Shown: one piece after another, positions 12,001-24,200 of the stretch
How positions within the stretch are numbered: position 1 is the stretch's first letter
How the letters are laid out: each line of letters begins with the position of its first letter
Origin: Watersipora subatra
Taxonomy: Eukaryota > Bryozoa > Gymnolaemata > Cheilostomatida > Watersiporidae
DNA: 64,000 nucleotides
Assembly (NCBI RefSeq): GCF_963576615.1
Contig: NC_088710.1
Span: 2,026,001-2,090,000, forward strand
Direction: 5' to 3'
The notes under the pieces: generated by a model
Told to the model about the DNA's origin: nothing
The model's database searches: none
Seen by the model: only the letters and a program-made list of their open reading frames with translations
Position numbers and translations under genes: made by a program

Positions 12001-15000
12001 AGGAACCCACCCGCAGAGGCCATATAACTTTCCAACAATAAAGATAGCGTGGAATATAGACAAATTTCTACTTACAATCATGAACATAATTTACTTGAAC
12101 ATAAAATTGAAGTAATCATTTGACTCCACACTTGAAGTGATATTAAAAATGTGACATTTGATGGTTTTAGAAAACAAAGTTGCTTAAAGAAACTGAAAAT
12201 AAAATGTAAAAATAATCAGATATGAAAGCTAAACTAGTTTAAACTCTAGCAGGTCTAGACTAGAATAAGTTACGCTGCGGGCCTTGACCACCCCCCTCCC
12301 CTATGTCTAAATCTTCTCACTGCCAAACGTGATCTTCCATTTCTATTTTTTTAATATAAAGTAAAAACAAAACTTTTTTTATATATTATTATATTTTCAA
12401 TTTAGGTTTTATATATTACTAAGTAAATGTCCAGCATTATATTGGTAATGATAAAGTTTTGCACAAAAAATTTATTTTTGACCAACATACAGTCAAACAT
12501 GGATAACTCGAACTTCACGGGACCGAGCAAGTGTTCGAATTATCAGAGCGTTCAAGTTATCAGAGCACTGTCACGAGTCCATGTATTTACTTATTTATTA
12601 GTAGATACATGTACATATACAAACTATAATATAAATCAAAAGCACAAATGGCTTGTTTCAAATTAAATGCTTCTAATGTAAAGTTTAAAACTTTTTTTAT
12701 CAAAAAGTATAGAGATTTTTCTATCACTTGAGATTGGTTTGTTGTTTGAGGTGATGTTATTGCCAGGACGTTTTTTAGATTGACATTGGCAAAACTTGAT
12801 CGTTTTTGAAATGCTCAGAAGAAAAGACATCTTTTTCTTTTGAGCGTTTTACCCACGATCAATTTTGCCGATTTTTCTTGAAGTTTATGCAAAGATTACC
12901 TCACTTTACCTGGGATTCGTTAAGAGCAACACTCCGAGGCAGTTCAATTAAAAGTTTTATGAGGTTTTACGGTACATTGTATATCACTCACGCTTTTTGA
13001 ATGGATACTTATTGAATGTACACACGTATTCTGTGTTTAGGTCAAACGATGAATAGTTTTTTTCAGCTAAGACAACGTATACATTTAATTACAACAATTT
13101 TTAAGACGTTTTAAACATTCAACATTCCGACGTTGATTCAACACGGAATCAACGTCGGAAAACTATTCATCACGGGCTAGCCGGGTCACGCACTCAAGGA
13201 TTTTTGCCACGCACATACAAAACAAAAACATGCTGTTTTTGTTTTGTATGTGCGTGGCGAAAATCCTTGCGCGCGTGACTCGGCTAGCCCATGCTATTCA
13301 TTGTATAGCAGTATAAATCAAATTTCACCAAACCTTTAGAAAAGTCGTTGACAAAAATATTTTGCCGATGGTGGTAATAACGACGCTTATGAATTACGAA
13401 AAGATGAGGTCGACCTCTATGGCTTTGAATAAAGTGATTTTCTAAAGCGATAACAACCGTTTCGGTAGCCGTTGGGCAAAAAACAGTTCGAATTAACAGT
13501 GTTGAGTTCGAGTTATCTATAGCAATTTATCATTAGGTGAGAACGGACCAAAGAAACCGTTCGAATTAACCATGTGTTCAAGCTATCCGTGGGCGAGTTA
13601 TCCATGTTTGACTGTATACATAATTTACCATTTTAACTTTTTAATGAAGGTATATTTTTTATTTCCATGTGTTTGACCCAATGCATAATTCAAATATTTG
13701 AAAGCTTGAGGAATAGCTAAAATAGGTTGTTGAACAACATTTCTTACTTCTTATGCTACACATTTATTCAAGTTTTGAAACAGCTTATTAACAGTGACGG
13801 GTAATGTTGCTGCCATTGGTTAAGTTTCTTTATTCAATGAATTTGAGTAACTTAAGCTAGTCAAAATTTTTACTATAATAAGAGCCGTATCAATTAATTC
13901 TCAGAAGAAAAATGACTACCAGGGAAAGTCAGATTTAAAAACAAATCAGAATGCAAAGCGCAATTCGACCTTGATTTGATGCTAAGGTAACAAATGGTAT
14001 GTGATATATAACTGTTCAACCAAAGTGGTGGATCTTTTACCTAAATGAGGTGTAATAGAAAGACAACTCCTAGTGGGTGATCAGATTATTCAAGAAAGAA
14101 TCTATGCGGTAGATAATCAGAACATGAACACACTGAGTAAACACTGTGTGTGGGCTGGCATGTGCAAGTGTGTGCGCGTGTGGGTGAGTGTGCATGTGTG
14201 TGCGTGTGTGGTGGTATATACGTGGTGTGCGTATGTGGTGGTATATACGTGGTGTGCGTATGTGGTGGTATATACGTGGTGTGCGTATGTGGTGGTATAT
14301 ACGTGGTGTGCATATGTGGTGGTATATACGTGGTGTGCGTATGTGGTGGTATATACGTGGTGTGCGTATGTGGTGGCATATACAAGGTGTGCGTATGTGG
14401 TGGTATGTACGCGGTGTGCGTGTGTGGTGATATATACGCGGTGTGCGTATGTGGTGGTATATACGTGGTGTGCGTATGTGGTGGTATATACGTGCTGTGC
14501 GTATGTGGTGGTATATACGTGCTGTGCATATGTGGTGGTATATACGTGCTGTGCGTATGTGGTGGTATATATGTGGTGTGCGTATGTGGTGGCATATACA
14601 AGGTGTGCGTATGTGGTGGTATATATGCGGTGTGCGTGTGTGGTGATATATACGTGGTGTGCGTATGTGGTGGTATATACGTGGTGTGCGTATGTGGTGG
14701 TATATACGTGGTGTGCGTATGTGGTGGTATATACGTGGTGTGCGTATGTGGTGGCATATACAAGGTGTGCGCATGTGGTGGTATATACGCGGTGTGCGTG
14801 TGTGGTGATATATACGTGGTGTGCGTATGTGGTGGTATATACGTGGTGTGCGTATGTGGTGGTATATACGTGGTGTGCGTATGTGGTGGTATATACGTGG
14901 TGTGCGTATGTGGTGGTATATACGTGGTGTGCGTATGTGGTGGTATATACAAGGTGTGCGTATGTGGTGGTATATACGTGGTGTGCGTATGTGGCGGTAT

Positions 15001-15266
15001 ATACGGGGTGTGCGTATGTGGTGGTATATACGTGGTGTGCGTATGTGGTGGTATATACGTGATGTGCGTATGTGGTGGTATATACGTGGTGTGCGTATGT
15101 GGTGGTATATACGTGGTGTGCGTATGTGGTGGTATATGCCCAAGAAAACCTTTTGTATGAAGCTGAATAAGCATAATAGCACATCAACATTCGTACAAAA
15201 CTAGAAAAACATTTTCGATCTGTTTGAAAAAATAGCATCTTAGTAATACAAGTACAAGGCAGGTAC

Positions 15267-15297
<31 letters not shown>

Positions 15298-18200
15298 CAG
15301 ATGAGATGTTACCATTCTACGCTGCCGTAGGTAATAATACAAGCACAAGGCAGGTAGACATAGCAGTAAATAATAAATTACCGTACTATCCTGCTGCACC
15401 TAAGAACACAAGTATAATTCACGTAAACAGAGCGGTAAATGAAAAGTTACAATCTCCATGCTATGGAAGCTAACAATACTTTTTGGCAGAGAAGCGTGAA
15501 GCAAATTCTTCAAACCATTCTCAAGGAATGCAACAAATAAACGCAGTCTTGCCTTCAAGCATATACAATGTAATGTAAAAGCTTGTCGTTTGATTCAACT
15601 TAGACAGAGTGGGGAATAATAAACTGCAAAATTGATGTTTCTGCTGATGGCATTTTTTATCAAGAGAGATGACTTTTAGAAGTGTGAGTTGTCTACTCAA
15701 TGTTTAAACATCTACATACATGTATATTGGAATCAATAGCAATAGAAAAACTGACAAATTCACTAGAGACAAGTACCCCGGTTTTAAAGGAGAGGCAATG
15801 ACTTCACTAATATTTATGTTTTATTTGCTTCATCTCCGCTATCTTTTTTGACTGTCACTTCACTCAGTAAAGAGCATACATGGGCAAAAAAGTACAGCGG
15901 ATGAGAACCAAGAGAGTAAAAGTAGTGAGAATAGCTCTATGAATGAATCATAGATGTGACACTTACAGCCTATTAATAGTAAGAATAATGGTAACAGGGA
16001 TTACGTGTTTGTCACAATTTCCATTTCCATAACATTTCCATAATTCATTTTCATATTATTTCCATTTCCATAACATTTCCATAATCTATTTCCATATTAT
16101 TTCCATTTCCATAACATTTCCATAATTCCTTTCCATATTATTTCTATTTCCATAACATTTCCATAAATCATTTCCATATTTTTTCCATTTCCATAACATT
16201 TCCATAATTCATTTCCATATTTTTTCCATTTCCATAACATTTCCATATTTCTAAAATAAAATTTCCATATCGATTTCCATAAAAATTATGGAAATATTTA
16301 TGTTTATGGAAATGGAAAAGTAAACATTTCCATAATATGTTTAGCGATCCCTGGTGTGTACGTATGTGTGCGCGCTTGCGTGTCAAATGAGCGTGTGTGT
16401 GTGTGTGCAATCGTCAACTCTTCCCGAATATGTGATTAATTTATACATAATATGAATATGATATTTGCTTGCTAATATACTTTATTTAGGGTCCAGGCAA
16501 CATCAAAACTGTATGCTACCATTGCCTATAACTAAGCCAGAGACGATTTGAGATGTTTTGAGAGTTTCTTTCAGACTCCCTTAATAGTTTCTGTAATACC
16601 ACTGATGTTAGCTGGGTTTGTGTGTTACCATTGTCCGTACATGTAGCCAAGTCCAGAGACAATTTGAGTTAATTTCTTCCAGACCACTTTAATAGTTTCT
16701 GTAATACCACGGATGTTAGCTGGGTTTGTGTGTTACCATTGTCTATACATGTAGCCGAGCAAGAGACAATTTGAGTTAGTTTCTTCCAGACCCCTTTAAT
16801 AGTTTCTGTAATACCACTGATGTTAGCTGTTTGTGTATTACCATTGTCTATTCATGTAGCCTAGTCTATACAATATAACTCCCCTCTGTTTATATCTTGG
16901 ATTACGTGTATGTTACAATTTCCATAATTCAATTCTATGTTATTTCCATTTCCATAAAATTTCCATAATTCATTTCCATAATTTCCATATTATTTCCATT
17001 TCCATACCCTTTCCATAATTTATTTCCATATTATTTCCATTTCCATAATATTTCCATAATTCATTTCCATATTATTTCCATTTCCATAATTCATTTCCAT
17101 ATTTTTTTCCATTTCCATAACATTTCCATAATTTATTTCCATATTATTTCCATTTCCATAACATTTCCATAATTCATTTCCATATTTTTTCCATTTCCAT
17201 AACATTTCCATAATTCATTTCCATATTATTTCCATTTCCATAACATTTCCATATTTCTAAAATAAAATTTCCATATCCATTTCCATAAAATTATGGAAAT
17301 ATTTATGTTTATGGAAATGGATATGGAAAAGTAAACATTTCCATAATATGTTTAGCGATCCCTGAATGGTAATAATGCTAGAACCATGATGGCAGAGCAC
17401 ACAGACCAAGGCCGGCTGCCTAGCCGATCCCAGGACACACGCTATAGTCTTACCGAGTCCCAGCACAGCAGGAGACTAATCCGTAGGTGAGTCAACTAGG
17501 TCTACTGAGAGAAGCGGACAAAGAAACCGCGTGAGGAGCAGACCAAGAGACCGATACGACCAAGGGGCGGAGCCTAACAAAAGACTGTACCTATAAAAGG
17601 TGACAGGAATAGTGAGAGACAGAGATAGCTGGCAGTATCTTGCATATTGTTCTGTTGTATGTGCACACACTGATCACATGTGTTTATAGTGTTGTATGTG
17701 CACACACTGATCACATGTGTTTATAGTGTTGTATGTGCACACACTGATCACATGTGTTTATAGTGTTTATGTCTATTCATGAAATATATATTTGTCTTAT
17801 TGCTTGCACTCGATGTCTTAATTTTTGTGGAGCGGTAAAAGGAACCGGCAGTTTCCTTTAGAACACTACTAGCCAACATAGTAGTATTGTAATAGACGAC
17901 TGCGCCTAGAGCCGAGTGCCCACTGCGCGACAAGCCGATCGATCAACAGGAGAATGGCCCGGTACCATTGAAAGCCCATTGTGTTACTGAGCTCCTTTGC
18001 CATACTTCGCAAGGAGCTCTTATGATCCATTTCTTATGGTCCATTACTCTGTTCTGCATATGCAGTATAATGCTTAGCAGTGTAGCTGTATCAGAGAGGG
18101 CTTTGAAGAAAGCATCACAAAAATGCTCATATCCTTCACATTAAACTCGTGGATTTTTTAATTAATCAGCGCCATAGATCCCAGAAATGAAGACCTGCTC

Positions 18201-21200
18201 ACAGATAAGGAAAGTATATATTCCCTAACTTCCTAGCTAGATTTCAAGGTATATTTCTAAACTAGACAAATGCACAGCGTTGTACGGGCACTAAAAACAG
18301 GTTATATAAACAGGGGAAGGTAATGTAGTTGCCATTGACTAATTCGAGTAAGTTAGTATATTACTAAACCTGCTAATAAGATCGGAGAGCAAGCTTTAGT
18401 GATGTTGCACATAACACAGCGTCATTATGCATATTTTAACCCAGATAATGACTATTTGTCCAATGAGTCCATTGTATCCCGTGTAGCTTCATGGGTTCGA
18501 CGATTGTCTTGTGAACTGGTAGTTCAAAGTTCTAATCGAGGGTGATGTGAATTTTTTGTTGCTAGATTTTAATTGCCATAGCTGGACATACACACAACAC
18601 AGAGAATTTGAGACTTATATACAGTAGGCGCTGCTACAACGTAAATAATCCGATCCAGGAACAACGAAGATAGAGGGATTTTACATTATACAAGCAGTAA
18701 AGTATAAATAAACACATCTAAACTCATCTCTTTAGCCATACCAAAAGAAAAAAACCATGCTTGAATGTTAAACTTTTTGGCTGTTTCGCAACTGTAATAT
18801 TATTGGTTTGCATCGACAACTTGTGTCTTTCTTTGATTAATTTCACTGGTTTTACAGGCTATGATTGCAGTAATTTTACCATAAGTTTATGTTAACGCAC
18901 ATATTCGACGTCCATTTACAACGATTTGGTTATTTTTTTCTAGACAGAACAGTCTATTCTGCGAAGTAAACTAATAACAAAACAAACATTTTTTACATCT
19001 ACAATAAAGCAAAACAAATATATTTTTGCTATAAAAAGAGCGATGTTTACCTGTTTGTCGTCTCTCTGTATCCAAGAATCAAGGTTAGGATAAAAGATAA
19101 CTACCGGCGATACTCCCAATTCGTGACATTCAGATTGGTAAACCGACACTAACACCTGCACCAATTGATCGTCTTCAAGTGTTTATTAACCATTGCGCAG
19201 CTACCTATTCTCTGCTTTGTCGACACATCTGACGATCTATCAAGACGAACTAAAATGCCACAGATGTTGTATAGGCCTATGTACATGTAATACATACAAC
19301 ATATATACATATATGTACGTACTTGTAACGCTATATGTACGTCGCTTTTTTTCTCTCACAAGTGCCATGAGATATATTACCATTTAAATCGACTCTGCGA
19401 AGTTGCCCCTACTTGACACTTTACGTTATCTGGAGTTTACGTTATAGGAGGTATACTTTAAACGAGCATTCAATGTAGGTAGGACAAAAGAAATTCCACG
19501 CAGAGACTGTCATTTGCCTAGTATTTTCTTTTCTCTCTGCTGATTTTATCAGAGACCTGCAACTACTCGAGACATGAACAGCCCACTGAGTGCGTACCTC
19601 TCCACGGCAGCACTACTGAGCCAGAGTAAATGGCTGATTTATGGGTATAATCAGAATCCGTTTTTGGTACTCACCAACCTAATGAAAGGCCTGATGGCAT
19701 TTCCACACAGCAATGCTTTAAGGAGGTGCCCAAGTGAGAAAAGACAGAGATCACCTGGCAGTCTCCTGCATGTACACACATTTGAATTGTATTGCATCAT
19801 AAATATATACTAGCTGTGCTACCCAGCGTTGCCCGGGTAAAAAAAATCAGCTTTTAAACAATGAGAAGTAATGAGAGTTGCCCGTCCCACTTGCTATTAG
19901 CCTGGTACATTGCCAATTGATGGAAGATTTTATTACACTTAATACTGAGAGTTAACAGCTTTTCGTGACGTTATGCTATGACCCTGCGTCATACGCAAAG
20001 CCGTTGGGTCTTTGCTGCCATATATCTACATATATCAGCAGGGGAAGAAATCAATTTCTGTGGCTTAAATAGTACGGCGCCGGACTTGCCATCGGGTGGG
20101 TCTGAGATCAAATCTTCTTCGGTATGGATACTTTAATGCAAGATTTTAAGACTTAAAGCCGGAATGCAAACAGACATATCCACAGATAGACATACTTTGA
20201 GAAATATATATATATAAATATATATATTTGCTTTGTACTCAAATGGTTTGATTCTTGTGGAGCAGTGAAGGCAACACAGCTGTTTCCTTTACAATTACAG
20301 TTTCACTTGTCATGTCATGCATAAAAATTAGATCTAATGTTTTTTATATACCAAAATCATCCTATGTTGGAGAAAATATGCCTATAAGAGTACATTTCAT
20401 TCTCAACATATGATAATCCATAGATGTGACACCATCAACATATGATAATGCACAGATGTGACAGCATCAACATATGATAATGCATAGATTTGACGCCATC
20501 AACATATGATAATGCATAGATGTGACACCATCAACATATGATAATGCATAGATGTGATGCCATCAACATATGATGATGCATAGATGTGACACCATCAACA
20601 TATGATAATCCATAGATGTGACACCATCAACATATGATAATGCATAGATGTGACGCCATCAACATATGATAATGCATAGATGTGACACTATCAACATATG
20701 ATAATGCATAGATGTGACACCATCAACATATGATAATCCATAGATGTGACACCATCAACATATGATAATGCATAGATGTGACGCCATCAACATATGATAA
20801 TGCATAGATGTGACACCATCAACATATGATAATCCATAGATGTGACACCATCAACATATGATAATCCATAGATGTGACACCATCAACATATGATAATGCA
20901 TAGATGTGACGCCATCAACATATGACAATGCATAGATGTGACACCATCAACATATGATAATGCATAGATGTGACACCATCAACATATGATAATGCACAGA
21001 TGTGGCGCCATCAACATATGACAATGCATAGATGTGACACCATCAACATATGACAATGCATAGATGTGACACCATCAACATATGATAATGCATAGATGTG
21101 ACACCATCAACATATGATAATGCATAGATGTGACACCATCAACATATGATAATGCATAGGTGTGACACCATCAACATATGATAATGCTGTGAAGGATTTT

Positions 21201-24200
21201 CCGTGGTACCTACGTATTAATACACCTTCAAAAACTCGGGGCTATAGTTTAAATGCTGTCAGACTAATATTAACCCTAATATTTAAGTAGGCCTAGATAA
21301 CTGCTCTAAACTTTGCCGGACAGTATCAGAGTAGCCACATAACCCTGAAAGGATGACTTGCTGGTTATTGATAATGCTCACTGCTACACTAAACTGTGAT
21401 GAACAGTGTTAGCGTAGCCACATAACCCGGAAAGGATGACTTTCGGCTATAATTGCCACTTAACGTATTCCTATGTAATTGAGGCAATCAATTAACATAG
21501 GATAATCAACTTGACATAGTGATACGATGACTATGGAAGTTGTACAAACTCAAACAACATCTGAGACAATCAGATTTGATAGAACAACGCTGTCCGGTGA
21601 TAAGCCTAGAAGCCTACAGCCTAGAATAAAATAGCCAGCGACTAAAATCTCTTATTCACAATTTAGATTGATAGATATAACAACAAGCTTAATTCCACAA
21701 ATTATAATTTCTTTTATTTACTAATTCAGACTAAGACATACCTTGTATATAGAATAAGACTTAGAATGGTATACGGATAAGAGCAGGAGAAAGGACTGAG
21801 TAAAAATATGGCAACACATTATTTTATACCTTCTAAACATAAACCAGGGGACCAATTAACTTGAAAGTCTCTATTTACTTGGTCTAGTAATTATTCTTTC
21901 ACGTGTAGGCTATTAACTCTGTGGTTCCAGAGTCAGCAGAAATACCAAGCTGACCACCGTTCCTACCAAACATGATTCACCATTTCGTAATTTCAATCTA
22001 CCAGTGGTTTGTCATGAAGAAGGCAAAATGCTCAACCAAACAAAAATGGCCGACATATTACATACATAATATGTGCTATAAATCCATCACAATGCGTAGA
22101 TGTGATGTTATCAACATACGATAATCCATAGATGTGACACCATCAACATATTATAATCCATAGATGTGACACCATCAACATATGACAATGCATAGATGTG
22201 ACACTATCAACATATGATAATCCATAGATGTGATGTTATCAACATATGATAATCCATAGATGTGACACCGTCAACATATGATAATCCATAGATGTGACAC
22301 CATCAACATATGATAATCCATAGATGTGATGTTATCAACATATGACAACGCATAGATGTAACGCCATCAACATATGATAATCCATAGATGTGACACCATC
22401 AACATATGACAATGCATAGATGTGACACCATCAACATATGATAATCCATAGATGTGACACCATCAACATATGATAATGCATAGATGTTATGTTATCAACA
22501 TATAATAATCCATATATGTGACGCCATCAACATATGATAATCCATAGATGTGATGTTATCAACATATGACAATGCATAGATGTGATGCCATCAACATATG
22601 ATAATCCATAGATGTGATGTTATCAACATACGATAATCCATAAATGTGACACTATCAACATATGATAATCCATAGATGTGACACCAGCAACATATGATAA
22701 TCCATAGATGTGACACCATCAACATATGATAATCCATAGATGTGACACTATCAACATATGATAATCCATAGATGTGACACCATCAACATATGACAATGCA
22801 TAGATGTGACACAATCAACATATAATAATGCATAGATGTGACACCATTAACTTATGATAATGCATAGATGTGATGTTATCATCATACGATAATCCATAGA
22901 TGTGACACCATCAACATATGATAATCCATAGATGTGACACCAGCAACATATGATAATCCATAGATGTGACACCATCAACATATGATAATCCATAGATGTG
23001 ACACCAGCAACATATAATCCATAGATGTGACACCATAAACATATGATAATCCATAGATGTGACACCATCAACATATGATAATCCATAGATGTGACACCAT
23101 CAACATATAATAATCCATAGATGTGACACCATCAACATATGACATTGCATAAATGTTGCACAATCAACATATGACAATAAAGAATATGAGAAGCATTGAT
23201 TCCTGGCTGATGTTTGTATTCCTTAGACGGATCACATTACACCACAAAAACCATAGGTGCAAGAAAAAGGATTATTATCAATATTTTTATAAATAAGGTC
23301 ATCTTCTGTCTCGAGAGAGCATCTCATCACCTTGACAAACCGAATGAGGTATTTACAGCTCTCTAGAGGCGCGAGTGATCCGTAAACGATTATAGTAGCA
23401 GGTACTCCTACTTCTTTAGGCGCCTCCTCGTCAGTCCAGAAGGGTGTCAGAGTACCACAGCTGTACCTCAAGGGACACGTGTTCAGGAGCTTATTACCTA
23501 CAGATGCATAACAATTATTATTATTGTATAAATAACAGCACATATGAGTTCTCCGATAAGCAAACCAATATCCTCCAGAATTGTGCAGAAAGTCTAAGCA
23601 TAAATCTGATAACTGAACCAATCCTTCACCATTTTAACAAAACAATCTTATGTCTCCAGTTTGCCTATCTCCATATGGAAAAGAATAATTCGATAGCAGT
23701 CGTCTTCTGCACTGCCTTCTGATAGGCTTTGTGCTCGACTAAAATTATTTCTTCCTGCCTTGATACTAAAAAAACCTACCGAGTAAAATACGCTAACTTT
23801 TTCTGTAAAGTTTTGATATAAAATATGAGCGCTTTACCTAGTTTGTATTAATTTACGTATCACATAAATACTTTACTTTCGTCTCGTCTTACTTTTGCTT
23901 TGAATTGCTGTATAGACAGTTACTGATGCAGATCTTTTGCATGGCATGGATAAGTGTTTATTACAAAATATATAAATATGCTTATTTGTTCATATTTAGT
24001 TGGAAATATATATATTCAAATACTGGGCATGTACAAACAACATTATATATATTCAAATACTGTGCATGCACTAACAATATTATATATATTCAAATACTGT
24101 GCATGCACTAACAATATTATATATATTCAAATACTGTGCATGCACTAACAATATTATATATATTCAAATACTGTGCATGCACTAACGATATTATATATAT

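Larger units (their letters stand above)
12490..13614. mobile_element. TA-flanked DNA transposon (pogo/Tc1-mariner type), non-autonomous
   Basis: Terminal inverted repeats CAGTCAAACATGGATAACTC and its complement at the right end are bounded by TA on both sides (12488-12489 and 13615-13616). Subterminal repeats of gttcgaattat/aattaac type lie inside each end. At 1125 bp with no transposase-like frame, it is a non-autonomous derivative. The ends resemble the pogo/Tigger style of TIR. It carries nested hairpin insertions at 13125-13301 and lies in an intron of the D8C/NHL gene. Confidence 0.8.

Noticed and set aside
14070-15268. Several long open frames (up to 383 codons) on both strands
   Set aside because: All lie in the 27-bp minisatellite, whose unit has no stops; the proteins are pure 9-residue repeats in every frame.
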